Source of the DNA: Nostoc sp. UHCC 0302
GTDB taxonomy: Bacteria > Cyanobacteriota > Cyanobacteriia > Cyanobacteriales > Nostocaceae
Direction of reading: 5' to 3'
DNA: 64,000 nucleotides
Assembly: GCF_038096175.1 (NCBI RefSeq)
Contig: NZ_CP151099.1
Span: 2,234,501 to 2,298,500 of the forward strand
How positions within the stretch are numbered: the first letter of the stretch is position 1; each line of letters begins with the position of its first letter. The notes below the pieces were generated by a model. The model ran no database searches and was not told where the DNA came from. It was given only the letters and a program-made list of their open reading frames with translations. Made by a program: the position numbers and the translations under genes. Shown piece by piece: positions 1-9,450 of this stretch.

Positions 1-808
1 TGTAGCGGTAGAGTAAAGTTTTAAATGCTGCCAACATCATCATAAAAAAGGTTACACCTTCTTGCTGCGAAAGCTTTTCTAGTGCGTCAGTTAGCTTTTT
101 TGGTAACTCAAAAAATTGTGTTGCACCTTCATAGCTTTGTATAGCTGGCCTTGGTTTGTCGGTAGGTAAATGCAGCATAGAAATACCATTTAATTGCTGC
201 TGCCAATAAGTTAACTGTGTTTGCAGTACTTCTCCTTGTAGCCACTCGCGTTGCCAGTGTGCAAAGTCGGCGTACTGAAGAGGCAGTTCTAATAGAAGTG
301 GAGTTTGCTTCTGTGTAAAAGCTGTGTACAGCGTTCCCAGTTCCCGAATCAGCACCCCAATAGACCAATCATCGCAGATAATATGGTGCATATTCAGTAA
401 CAGAATATGTTCTGTGTTGGAAAGCACAAGCAACTTAACTCGCAGCAATGGCCCGGAGGATAAATCAAAGGGATGTTCTATCTCTGCGGTAACAATGCTG
501 TTTACTTCAACCTCCCTTTCACCATCTGCCATTAGCTGGAGGTCTAATACAGAAATAGGTATTGTTAAGCTGGGCGCAATCGCCTGTAGGGGTTGCCCAT
601 CCAACACTATAAATGTAGTGCGTAAGGTTTCATGGCGACGCACAATTTCGTTAAAAGTTTGCTCCAGTGCCGTTAAGTTAAGCGAACCTGTTAAGCGAAT
701 TACTGTCGGCACATTATAAATAGTATTCTCAGGGATCAACTGGTCAAGGAACCATAACCGCTGTTGGGCAAAGGATACTGGAAAGACAAAAACCTCTTCA
801 GAAGACAT
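1..808 (-). CDS. NRPS, N-terminal condensation domain (partial, runs off left edge)
   Basis: This is the first ~269 residues of a nonribosomal peptide synthetase; the reading frame is open to base 1, so the rest lies outside. After a very short leader (MSSEEVFVFP) the protein enters a condensation domain at the C1 motif (SFAQQRLWFLDQL). The catalytic motif reads HHIICDD instead of the usual HHxxxDG: the catalytic second His is kept but the terminal Gly is Asp. The domain is very similar to the C domain of the NRPS gene just upstream, suggesting duplication. The start is the ATG at 808. An AGGA seven bases upstream lies inside the terminal repeat of the MITE-like element at 809-942. Condensation domains form the peptide bond between PCP-bound substrates. 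Specificity and later domains cannot be seen. Confidence 0.9.
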   Translation of the reverse strand, partial: MSSEEVFVFPVSFAQQRLWFLDQLIPENTIYNVPTVIRLTGSLNLTALEQTFNEIVRRHETLRTTFIVLDGQPLQAIAPSLTIPISVLDLQLMADGEREVEVNSIVTAEIEHPFDLSSGPLLRVKLLVLSNTEHILLLNMHHIICDDWSIGVLIRELGTLYTAFTQKQTPLLLELPLQYADFAHWQREWLQGEVLQTQLTYWQQQLNGISMLHLPTDKPRPAIQSYEGATQFFELPKKLTDALEKLSQQEGVTFFMMMLAAFKTLLYRY

Positions 809-942
809 ATAGCAATCCTAAATCATAAGCCCTACGGGCAGGCTACGCCAACGTGAAAATCTCTCTTTATTCTCTCTGCGTTCTCTGCGCCTCTGCGGTT
901 GTTATAAAAAATTATTTTTCCCAAATCACATAGGATTGCTAT
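809..942. mobile_element. MITE-like palindromic element between two NRPS genes
   Basis: A 134-bp segment is bounded by a perfect 12-bp inverted repeat (atagcaatccta at 809-820, taggattgctat at 931-942). It has no coding capacity. The interior resembles dispersed Nostoc repeats (for example ctctgcgttctctgcgcctc). On the minus strand one end supplies the TAG stop (939-941) of the upstream NRPS gene. The other end supplies an AGGA ribosome-binding-like sequence just before the ATG of the downstream NRPS gene. Confidence 0.65.
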
Positions 943-3900
943 GTTGATCCATCCTTATCTTTTTGTGCTTCCTCAATACAGGCTCTTAACTGTGCAGCGA
1001 GAACCTGGATATGAGGTTTTCTCAACATAGTTAAGTGATTGCCAGGAATATGATGAATTTTCGTTCCTCCCACAGCTAACTGATCCCAACCCATACTCGG
1101 CTCTCCCTCCGCAGTGTTTGACTGAACTCTTGTTCTAAAAAGATTAATTCGCTTAGGGTAAACTTGCGGAACGTAATTGAGAACTGCTTGGCTATTGGCA
1201 TTAAAAACACGAAGCATAGGGCGAATTGCTGACTCGCTTAAAAGTCTTAATTTAGATTCTTCAGATATAAGATTGACTGTGGCATCCTCCTTTTGGATGA
1301 ACTGCGAAAACAAATTTGTTTTGAATGTTAGCGACTCCCAAAAGGAGTATCGTGTCAACTTCTTAAAATTAGGAAACCGAGAAGTTAAACTATTAATTCG
1401 ATTTTTGCTAGGAGCAGTAATTAGACGCAAATAATCAAGGAAAAAAGGCCACATATATGGCACTACTGTAGTAAAAAGAAACTTGAAAGTATTACTCAAA
1501 GAAGGGAGATTGCTCTTAATTGGTGCTACAGTGTCAAGCACAGCAAGTAGCGCTACTTCTTCTCCAGAGTTTTGGAGTTGTTGAGCCATTTCAAAAGCAA
1601 CCCAACCTCCGAAAGACCAACCTCCTATAAAATAAGGGCCTTTAGGTTGTACTGAGCGTAATGCTTCAATGTAATGGCTAGCCATATCCTCAATGCGGGT
1701 TAGTGGAGTTTTCCCATCAATTCCAATAGGTTGTAGTCCATACAATGGCTGATTTTTCCCCAAATGATGAGCTAATTCATAATAAGGAAAGACAACACCA
1801 AAGATTGGATGGACGCAGAAGAAAGGTGGATTTGAGCCATTCGGTTGAATCGGAACTAAAGGAGACCACGCCAGAGAATCTGTTCTTGAATATAGAGCAA
1901 TTGCTAAACTTTCAATTGTTTGATTTAAAAACAGGTTAGATAAGGGTAAATTACGCTCAAGTTGTTTGTTTATCTGGTCTAATAAACGTACAGCCAGTAG
2001 CGAATTACCTCCTAAATCAAAGAAGTTGTCATGAATCCCTACATTCTCAACGTTAAGGACTTCAGCCCAGATTTTTGCCAAGGTTAACTCAGTTGGAGTA
2101 CGAGGTGCAATAAAGGTTTTATCTATTGAGCGGCTCAGAGTATCAACTGCTTTTAGTGCAGAACGATCTACTTTGCCATTAGCCGTTAGGGGCAGAGAAT
2201 CCAGAATTACAAAAGCTTTTGGTATCATGTATTCTGGTAATTTTTCTTTTAAGAATTGACGCAGTTCAATAATTGTTTGCTCCTGCGGTGACTTAGAAAC
2301 AATATAAGCCACTAAATGCTTATTATCAGATAGATTACCTTGAGCAATTACAACTGCTTCTTGTACATTATTATGCTGGACTATAACCGTTTCAATCTCT
2401 GACAATTCAATGCGGAAGCCACGAATTTTTACTTGATTATCGAAGCGACCTAAAAATTCAATATTACCGTCTGGTCGATATCGGGCTAAATCACCCGTCT
2501 TGTAAATTCTTGCTCCTTTCTTAGTATTAAAAGGATTGGAAATAAACTTTTTGGCGGTTAAGTCAGGGCAATTTAGGTAGCCTCGTGCTATCCCATCACC
2601 ACCGATGTATAATTCGCCTAAAATTCCAATTGGTACAGGCTGTAAATGCTTATCTAATATATAAATTTCAGTGTTAGCAATTGGACGACCAATGGGAGGT
2701 TTTTCACTAACAGATTTAATTTCAGCAACAGTTGACCAAACGGTTGCTTCAGTAGGGCCGTAAGCGTTAAAAAACCTCCGGCTAGAACTCCACCAACGTT
2801 TTACTATATCCTCGGAACATGATTCGCCTGCACAAATAATAGTTTGCAATGCAGGGAGTGATTCTGTAGGTAAAACTGCCAAAACCGCAGGTGGAAGGAT
2901 AACGTGGGTAATAGCTTTTTCGCGTAATAGTTGAAGCAAAGCTTTTCCAGGTAGAAGACATTCTTTTTTTGCTAAATAAAGAGTTACTCCTATTTGCAAT
3001 GCCATCACAATCTCAAAAATTGAGGCATCGAAACTCAATGATGCAAATTGCAGAATGCGGTTACTTGGTTGCAAGTTAAAAACCTCAATCTGATCTGCTA
3101 CCAAATTAGATAGTCCTCGGTGTTCGATTAAAACGCCTTTTGGCTGCCCTGTTGAGCCAGAGGTATAGATGACATAAGCTAAGTTTTCAAGTGTTACGTA
3201 ACTGCTTAGGTTTTCTCCGTTATATTGTGTAATAGCTGCCCAATCTTTATCTATACTAATAATTGGATTTGAAAATTCTGTAAAATGCTGAAGTAATTTC
3301 TGCTGTGTCAGCAATACTGAAACCTGTGCATCTTGCAACATGAATTTAAGACGTTCTTGAGGATAGCTGGCATCTAAAGGGAGGTAAGCGCCACCAGCTT
3401 TGAGGATGGCTAATATGCCAATTATCATTTCTGGCGATCGCTCTACACAAACGCCAACTAAAGATTCAGTTTCTACACCTATTTTTTTAAGATAATGTGC
3501 AAGTTGGTTGCTACGTATATTTAACTCTTTGTAGCTGAGTTGTTGATTACCAAATACTAGTGCAGTTGCATCGGGACTTTTTTCAACCTGTGCTTCAAAG
3601 AACTGATGAAAACACTTACTATTTGGGTACGTTTTCTTAGTGTCGTTCCAATCAATTAATAACTGCTGTCGTTCTCCTTCAGTAAGCAAAGCTAAATCTG
3701 AAAGACGCTGTTTTGGATTGGCGACAATACTTTCTAATAGTATTTGGAAATGTCCCAGCATTCGCGTAATGGTGCTTTGATCAAATAAATCAGTGCTATA
3801 CACCACTTGCCCTTTGAGAGTTTCCAAGTCTCGCCATAAATGGAACTCTAAATCAAGCTTTGCAATTTTGCTGTCGAAGTCGAATAACGAAAGCTTTAAC

Positions 3901-5090
3901 CCAGGTAACTCTAGCGCTTCAATGGGAGTATTTTGCAGGCTAAATACAACCTGAAATAGGGGATGGCGGCTTAAATCTCGCTCTGGGTGAAGTTCCTCCA
4001 CCAGCTTTTCAAAGGGCAAATCCTGATGGGCATAGGCTCCCAAAGTTACCTCTCGCACTCGATTTAATAATTCTCGAAACGTTGGGTTACCTGAGAAATC
4101 TGTACGTAGCACCAAACTATTAACAAAAAAACCAATTAACCCCTCTAGTTCGCTACGATTGCGATTAGCGATCGCTGAACCTACTACAATATCCTCTTGC
4201 TGCGTGTAGCGATAGAGCAAAGTTTGAAATGCTGCAAGCATTGTCATGAACAAGGTCACATCTTCTTGGTAGCTAAGTGCCTCTAGCGCTTGAGTTAAGG
4301 AATGTGGTAGTTCTAAAAATTGTTTTGCACCCCTGTAGGTTGGCACTGCTGGCCTTAATCGGTCGACCGGGAGATTCAGCACCGAAATCCCATTTAATTG
4401 CTTTTGCCAATAAGCTAACTGCGTTTGTAAAGGCGAACAACCGTTTTCTCCCACTGCTTGCAGCCACTCCCGTTGCCATTGGGCGAAATCTGCATACTGA
4501 ATGGCTAGTTCTGGCAGGAGCGTAGACATTAGATATTGCTTATCTTCTACAAAGGCTTTGTATAATACCCCCAGTTCTCTAATTAACACTCCAATTGACC
4601 AGCCATCGGCAACAATATGATGTAGATTTAGCAGCAGCACATATTCTGCTTCATCTATTTGTAGCAACTTCACTCGCAGCAATGGCCCAGTAGTGAGATT
4701 GAAAGGATGTTGAGCCTCGGCGGTTGCGATTCGCCGTAGTTGTGTCTCACGTTCTTGGTCGAAATTGCGTATATCTATCAGGGGAAGAGGTATGGTTAAG
4801 CTTGGTGCTATTACCTGCACTGGTTGCTGCTCTGTCATCACAAACGTAGTGCGTAAGGTTTCGTGGCGACGAACAATTTCGTTGAATGTCTGCTTTAAGG
4901 CGGTAAAGTTGAGGGAACCTGTCAAGCGAAGTGCTGTTGAGACATTGTAAAATGAACTGCCCGGTGCTAGCTGCTCAAGAAACCACAATCGTTGCTGGGC
5001 GAAAGAAGTGGGGAAGACAAAAACCTCTGCTTCTTCAGAAAAATTGAGTTCTTCATCAGCCGTGAGGCTACTAAAAATATCCTGGCTCAT
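939..5090 (-). CDS. NRPS module C-A-PCP-TE (1383 aa)
   Basis: A single-module nonribosomal peptide synthetase with its own thioesterase. Domains in order: condensation (about 25-460; HHIVADG at 157-163), adenylation (about 490-1000; YTSGSTGQPKG near 643), peptidyl carrier (FFDLGGNSL near 1027) and type I thioesterase (GWSFGG nucleophile elbow near 1159, C-terminal His in PGNH). Aligned by eye to GrsA, the adenylation pocket reads about DAFIIAAVW, a hydrophobic pocket I cannot match to a known substrate. Expected role: load one amino acid, condense it with an upstream acyl chain, then hydrolyse or cyclise. The start ATG at 5090 has AAAGG upstream. The stop lies within a MITE-like element. A TE here would end the chain although another NRPS gene follows. 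Confidence 0.93.
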   Translation of the reverse strand: MSQDIFSSLTADEELNFSEEAEVFVFPTSFAQQRLWFLEQLAPGSSFYNVSTALRLTGSLNFTALKQTFNEIVRRHETLRTTFVMTEQQPVQVIAPSLTIPLPLIDIRNFDQERETQLRRIATAEAQHPFNLTTGPLLRVKLLQIDEAEYVLLLNLHHIVADGWSIGVLIRELGVLYKAFVEDKQYLMSTLLPELAIQYADFAQWQREWLQAVGENGCSPLQTQLAYWQKQLNGISVLNLPVDRLRPAVPTYRGAKQFLELPHSLTQALEALSYQEDVTLFMTMLAAFQTLLYRYTQQEDIVVGSAIANRNRSELEGLIGFFVNSLVLRTDFSGNPTFRELLNRVREVTLGAYAHQDLPFEKLVEELHPERDLSRHPLFQVVFSLQNTPIEALELPGLKLSLFDFDSKIAKLDLEFHLWRDLETLKGQVVYSTDLFDQSTITRMLGHFQILLESIVANPKQRLSDLALLTEGERQQLLIDWNDTKKTYPNSKCFHQFFEAQVEKSPDATALVFGNQQLSYKELNIRSNQLAHYLKKIGVETESLVGVCVERSPEMIIGILAILKAGGAYLPLDASYPQERLKFMLQDAQVSVLLTQQKLLQHFTEFSNPIISIDKDWAAITQYNGENLSSYVTLENLAYVIYTSGSTGQPKGVLIEHRGLSNLVADQIEVFNLQPSNRILQFASLSFDASIFEIVMALQIGVTLYLAKKECLLPGKALLQLLREKAITHVILPPAVLAVLPTESLPALQTIICAGESCSEDIVKRWWSSSRRFFNAYGPTEATVWSTVAEIKSVSEKPPIGRPIANTEIYILDKHLQPVPIGILGELYIGGDGIARGYLNCPDLTAKKFISNPFNTKKGARIYKTGDLARYRPDGNIEFLGRFDNQVKIRGFRIELSEIETVIVQHNNVQEAVVIAQGNLSDNKHLVAYIVSKSPQEQTIIELRQFLKEKLPEYMIPKAFVILDSLPLTANGKVDRSALKAVDTLSRSIDKTFIAPRTPTELTLAKIWAEVLNVENVGIHDNFFDLGGNSLLAVRLLDQINKQLERNLPLSNLFLNQTIESLAIALYSRTDSLAWSPLVPIQPNGSNPPFFCVHPIFGVVFPYYELAHHLGKNQPLYGLQPIGIDGKTPLTRIEDMASHYIEALRSVQPKGPYFIGGWSFGGWVAFEMAQQLQNSGEEVALLAVLDTVAPIKSNLPSLSNTFKFLFTTVVPYMWPFFLDYLRLITAPSKNRINSLTSRFPNFKKLTRYSFWESLTFKTNLFSQFIQKEDATVNLISEESKLRLLSESAIRPMLRVFNANSQAVLNYVPQVYPKRINLFRTRVQSNTAEGEPSMGWDQLAVGGTKIHHIPGNHLTMLRKPHIQVLAAQLRACIEEAQKDKDGST

Positions 5091-5313
5091 AACAAGACCT
5101 TTGCCAAAAAAAGAGTATGAAGAGAGAGGACTGATGAAGTAAAGTTATTGTCTTCCACAACGATAACGCATTCGCTAAAAGCAACCCATTTTTGACATCC
5201 TATCACTATAGATGATGGCTGCTACCGCAGGTAAATGCTACAATAATGCGGTTTTCCATACTGAACATGATGTCAATGCTAACAATCAATCGGTGAGTAA
5301 CGAGGTTCTAAGA

Positions 5314-5466
5314 ATGAGTCAATCATAAATCATCCTCCTCAGATTTAGCTGGAGGTTGCTCAGAAAAGCCGGGCAGCCTTTGATACATATAGTTCTAAAC
5401 GATGTTGTAAATACTTTGGGTGAGTTAATAGAAGCGATTGATGATGTGAAACAATTAATACAATAA
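5314..5466 (+). pseudogene. decayed small ORF
   Basis: An ATG at 5314 with GAGG upstream opens a frame broken by TAA at 5326-5328. The same frame then stays open for 45 codons and ends in a helix-like segment (NTLGELIEAIDDVKQLIQ). It may be a remnant of a small protein gene in series with the two short ORFs that follow. No family is recognised, and the coding status is weak. Confidence 0.22.
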
Positions 5467-5482
5467 ATAGGGGAATCTGAAC

Positions 5483-5638
5483 ATGGAGCAAGAAATTAGA
5501 AATGCACTTGGTTTGGGCTGGACTGAAGTTGTGCCAGAGCCTCTACCAAAGATTGAACCAGATCCACAGCTAAAAGTTACGATTTATGATTTTGCGGACT
5601 TGTTAGCAAAGAACGAGCCACCGAAAAAACAACGCTAA
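5483..5638 (+). CDS. small hypothetical protein (51 aa)
   Basis: A short ORF, ATG at 5483 to TAA at 5638, with a purine-rich GGGG about eight bases upstream. The product is acidic in the middle and proline-rich (VVPEPLPKIEPDPQ), with a basic C-terminus (KKQR). No family is recognised. It sits 68 bp before another small same-strand ORF. A role is unknown, and it could be a chance ORF. Confidence 0.35.
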   Translation: MEQEIRNALGLGWTEVVPEPLPKIEPDPQLKVTIYDFADLLAKNEPPKKQR

Positions 5639-5706
5639 ATAGCAAATAGCTATTTTCTTTGCAGGCGATCGCTCCACGCCTATATTCAAAACGAAGAGAT
5701 TAATTT

Positions 5707-5907
5707 ATGAAACGACCACACGCTCGGCGGCCACAATTTATTGCTTTTTGCATCACTGGAACAGCTGCTGCCATTGCTGCTGGGTATTTTGGTGTGCAAG
5801 TTTTGGGAAAAAATACGATGTATGCAATCAGTAGTGGAACTATTGGGCTGGGTATAGGTACATACTGCATCCAAGTTTTAGAAAAGAAAAAGACACGACA
5901 AGCTTGA
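5707..5907 (+). CDS. small putative membrane protein (66 aa)
   Basis: ATG at 5707 with AGAG a few bases upstream. After a basic start (MKRPHARRP) there are two hydrophobic, glycine/alanine-rich stretches (about residues 11-34 and 39-58), then a basic tail (EKKKTRQA). This suggests a two-pass inner-membrane peptide. No family is recognised. It is divergent from the NRPS gene at 5090 and upstream of the MFS transporter. Confidence 0.4.
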   Translation: MKRPHARRPQFIAFCITGTAAAIAAGYFGVQVLGKNTMYAISSGTIGLGIGTYCIQVLEKKKTRQA

Positions 5908-6734
5908 TGTGCAAAGTATTGTTAGCAGTACTTTGCACCATTTAGTATCAGTGAAAATTAGAGATGGCGATCGCTCAGTCTATTGTGGTAGAGAAATATG
6001 GCTGTCAAATTAGTGTCAAAAACTGCCAAAATTCCTATTGCACATGAATTTTAGCAGTTTGAAGCATGACCCCAATAGATTCAGATTGTATAATGGAACA
6101 GTTCAAATTTGAATAAATAAAGTCATGTCTAGCCATAGTTAATTTCAAGGATGAGCCTATAACATCAAATGCAGGTTTAACAATTGCGGAATTAGACCAG
6201 AAAATAGAAATAACATCACGATTAGCACAGTATTTTAAAGATTACTAAGAACAAAATTATATGTGCTATGTTCAATCCCCTGAAAATCTGAGCCTATCTC
6301 TGACAAGAATAGGTTTTCAACCCTGAGCGCAGTCGAAGGTTTGAAGCTGAGCGGAGCCGAAGCTTCAACTTCATCATAAAGTTTGCCTTAGTTCTTTTTT
6401 AACGTAATTACATAATCTGCATTATACTGTGTGATTAACTTCAATCATTAATCGTAAATTTATAATTAAATCTATTTCTCTCCTCTTGACTGTATAAATA
6501 TGGATTATTTCTACTTCTATGTACTAGCCATATTTAAATTTGGGTATTTATTAATAAAAGTATTACTTCCCAAGAATGACTTTAGTGAAATTAAGGTTTT
6601 TATTTGAAAAATATCTTGGTTTTTTGCTAAAAATATTTATTATACAAAAGCTGTTAATAAAGTTTGTTTTGCTAATTAGTGCTTATAAAGGAATAGCTAT
6701 AAAAATTTAACTACTTAAATATTGATTAGATAAT
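5908..6734. other. gene-poor spacer before the MFS transporter
   Basis: AT-rich spacer of about 830 bp. It holds an orphan 36-codon open stretch at 6138-6248 (VNFKDEPITSNAGLTIAELD...), which reads like the tail of a decayed gene but has no start. It also holds a short dispersed palindromic repeat around 6320-6372 (gagcgcagtcgaag and gagcggagccgaag). The 200 bp before the transporter are very AT-rich and probably contain its promoter, but no single -10/-35 pair stands out. Confidence 0.4.
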
Positions 6735-8198
6735 ATGGTTCAGTCCCACGAAGATGACATTTCAGTAGAAACTAGTTCTCTTCCCCCTATCCCCATTCAA
6801 GAAATCTTAGAGGATAGGACATTAACAGAGACAGTACTTTTTCCAACCCCAAAACTGTTTCTAAAAATTTCTAAGCTAGAAATTCGTAAAAGTCTCAAAG
6901 CGTTAACTTTTGAGAGTGTCTTTGCTGCGGTTTTTTATAGCATCATTGGTGGCGCGTTGCTCAGTAATTTCTTGCTAGAGTTAGGTGCTGGCCCAGTCGA
7001 AATTGGTCTGCTCGCGGCTATCCCTCAGATGGTAAATCTGCTCCAACCATTGGGAGCCTATCTGGTAAACCGAAGTACCAGTTTCCGCTGGTATTTTGTC
7101 TGTATTTTCATGCCGTCGCGGCTGTTGTGGTTGATTCTCATACCAGCGATTGCGTTAGTTACTTCATCTCATATAGCTGGGCAGCAAGTAGTGCAGTTGA
7201 CATTGGCACTTCTTTTGGGAGCTAATGTCATCGAAGCTTTCGGTCGTGCGCCTTGGCTTGGTTGGTCAGCGGTGTTAGTACCTCAGCGCTTGCGGGGGCT
7301 ATATTTTGGCTTTCGCAATAGTATTCTTGGCTTAACGAACCTTATTAGTGTGCCGCTGTTAGGTTTAGCGGTATCGGCTTGGCCTAATGGAACACTTCAA
7401 GGTTACGGCGTAGTTTTGGTTGTAGGAATTGTGCTAGGGCTAATCAGCCAGATTTGCCAGTTTTGGATGACCGATGTAAATCCGCAGCTTTTAAAAGTTG
7501 CGAATTCAGGGACATCCCAACCGCAGCCACAGGGAATAGATTTTAGCTTGTTTAAAGATGCTAATTTTTTGAAGTTTGTTCTTTACTTGAGTATTTGGTG
7601 CTTTGCTGTTAACGTCAGCGCTCCCTTCTTTAACCTGTATATGCTGGACAACCTAGATATAGATATTAGTGTGGTAACGATTTATAACGGGTTAGGAACT
7701 GGTGCAAACATGGTAATGCTACTTTTATGGGGCAAACTGTCCGACCGAATTGGGAATCGTCCACTACTGCTATTGGTGGGAGTTTTGGTGGCAGTGACAC
7801 CTCTGTTGTGGCTAGGAGTTGGAAGCGATCAAATTTCTTTTTGGATCTGGTTACCCTTGTTGCACGTAGTAACTGGTGGTACATGGGCGGCAATTGATTT
7901 GTGTACCAATAATCTGATGATGAGAATAGCACCCCTGCGTTATCAATCTACTTACTTTGCGATCGCCGGGGCAATTGCTGGTATAACTGGGGCAATAGGT
8001 ATTAGTCTCGCCAGCTTTCTAACAACTCTACCTGATGCTATGGGTTTACTGGGGCTGTTTGTTCTTTCAGGCTTACTACGCATGGTTGCACTTGTACCCT
8101 TAGTTTTTGTTCAAGAGCAACGCTCTATGCCATTAGGCCAGTTAATGCGAATCCTGTTCCCAATCAAGCAGTCAACAGATTTAATTAAAGTAGAATAA
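6735..8198 (+). CDS. MFS transporter (487 aa)
   Basis: A major facilitator superfamily permease. About 50 polar N-terminal residues precede roughly twelve hydrophobic segments in two halves. The conserved MFS cytoplasmic loop is visible between the second-half helices (LLWGKLSDRIGNRPLLLL, a variant of GxLsDRxGrkp). Length is normal for the family. It lies divergently from the NRPS genes at 1-5090, separated by small ORFs, so export of their product is possible but unproven. Substrate and direction of transport cannot be read from the sequence. Confidence 0.8.
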   Translation: MVQSHEDDISVETSSLPPIPIQEILEDRTLTETVLFPTPKLFLKISKLEIRKSLKALTFESVFAAVFYSIIGGALLSNFLLELGAGPVEIGLLAAIPQMVNLLQPLGAYLVNRSTSFRWYFVCIFMPSRLLWLILIPAIALVTSSHIAGQQVVQLTLALLLGANVIEAFGRAPWLGWSAVLVPQRLRGLYFGFRNSILGLTNLISVPLLGLAVSAWPNGTLQGYGVVLVVGIVLGLISQICQFWMTDVNPQLLKVANSGTSQPQPQGIDFSLFKDANFLKFVLYLSIWCFAVNVSAPFFNLYMLDNLDIDISVVTIYNGLGTGANMVMLLLWGKLSDRIGNRPLLLLVGVLVAVTPLLWLGVGSDQISFWIWLPLLHVVTGGTWAAIDLCTNNLMMRIAPLRYQSTYFAIAGAIAGITGAIGISLASFLTTLPDAMGLLGLFVLSGLLRMVALVPLVFVQEQRSMPLGQLMRILFPIKQSTDLIKVE

Positions 8199-8298
8199 AC
8201 CTTTTACAAAAGGAACTTTCGCACTCTTGCAGGTAAAAGGTTAAAGGGCGGGATAGGAAAATCTATCCCTTTCACCTTTCTGCTTTAAGTAGAACAAT

Positions 8299-9450
8299 GT
8301 GAAAAAACCAAACTGTGTAAAGATAATTAAATACGTATAATCCATCTACCGCGGTAACAAAGATATGGGTAGCCGTTTAAGGGTATTTCTGACTAGAGAG
8401 CAAGATATGACTCTGTTCAACCTGAGAACGGCAGATGTACCTCAGAAAGTAAAAGACAGAGCAGAAGTGATTAGATTGAGCGCAGATGGTTGGTATGTAG
8501 AGAAGATAGCGACTCACTTTAATTGGACTGCACAAACGGTGCGAGAAGTTTTGCATAGATGGGAGCATCTTGGGTTAGAGGGACTTTGGGAAAAACCAGG
8601 GAGGGGAGGGAAATCAAGGTGGGTTGAAGCTGACATGGTTTTTTTAGAAGAATGTTTAGAAAAAGAACCACGTACATATAACAGCGTTCAATTAGCCCAA
8701 AAACTAGAACAAGAACGCTCTATAACATTAAGTCCTGACTGGTTAAGACAGGTACTTAAAAAAAGGGGATCATTTGGAAACGAACGAGAAAAAGTCATAA
8801 AGGAAAGCAAGACCCAGTATTACAGCAAATCAAACAGGCAGACTTAGAAATGCTGGAATTGTCTGCGGCTGTTGGTGAAATCGACCTGAAATATCTGGAT
8901 GAATCCGGATTTTGTGCTTGGAGTGAACCGAGTTATAGCTACTACTTCCGGGGAGAACAAAAACGCTTGGAGCAGAGTAAACGCCGGGGTCGAAGATTAA
9001 GTATTATTGGTTTTCTCCAACCCTTAATTAGTTTTGTTTACGGTTTGGTGATTGGTGGTGTTTCACGTAAATCTTATATTCAGATGATGGAGCTTGAAGC
9101 AGCCGAAGCCCAAAAAACAGGACGGAGCAGAGTCATCGTCCAGGACAATGGCCCAATACATCGGTGTAAAGAAGTTCAGCAATTATGGTCAAAGTGGGAA
9201 GACATGGGTTTGTACATCTTCTTTTTACCTAAATATTGTTCGGAAATGAACCCGATTGAATTGGAATGCTTGACCTCAAAAAAGATGAATTAGCCTCGAA
9301 AACTTTTGAGGATGAGTTAGAGCTTGCCTATGCTGTTATTAATGGAGTTCAAACAAGAGGAGAAAAGGGAAGCTACAGTACGCAACGTATAAGATTTAGC
9401 TCTAATTCTTCTGCTTAATTGTTTGTTACATACTTGTAAATTTTCTCCAC
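8299..9450 (+). mobile_element. IS630-type insertion sequence
   Basis: The region holds one IS630-family transposase gene in two main frames. Boundaries are uncertain. Sequences near 8299 (gtgaaaaaacc...tgtgtaa) and, inverted, near 9450 (gtggagaaaat...tatgtaac) are only loosely similar and were taken as possible ends. A target TA duplication could not be fixed. Confidence 0.5.
8365..9418 (+). pseudogene. IS630-family transposase, -1 frameshift plus a second lesion
   Basis: Frame A (8365-8847) encodes the N-terminal helix-turn-helix region (DGWYVEKIATHFNWTAQTVREVL). Frame B (methionine at 8850, open from the slip onward) carries the DDE catalytic domain: LDESGFC, QDNGPIH and NPIELE. The join is a -1 shift at an A7-G4 run (8758-8768). 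Read in the -1 frame, the protein continues smoothly (IIWKRTRKSHKGKQDPVLQQ), so this may be programmed slippage. A second change near 9268-9275 moves the frame again: frame B stops at 9293 while the conserved tail (LKKDELASKTFEDELELAYA) continues in another frame to TAA at 9418. The second lesion probably inactivates it. Confidence 0.85.
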
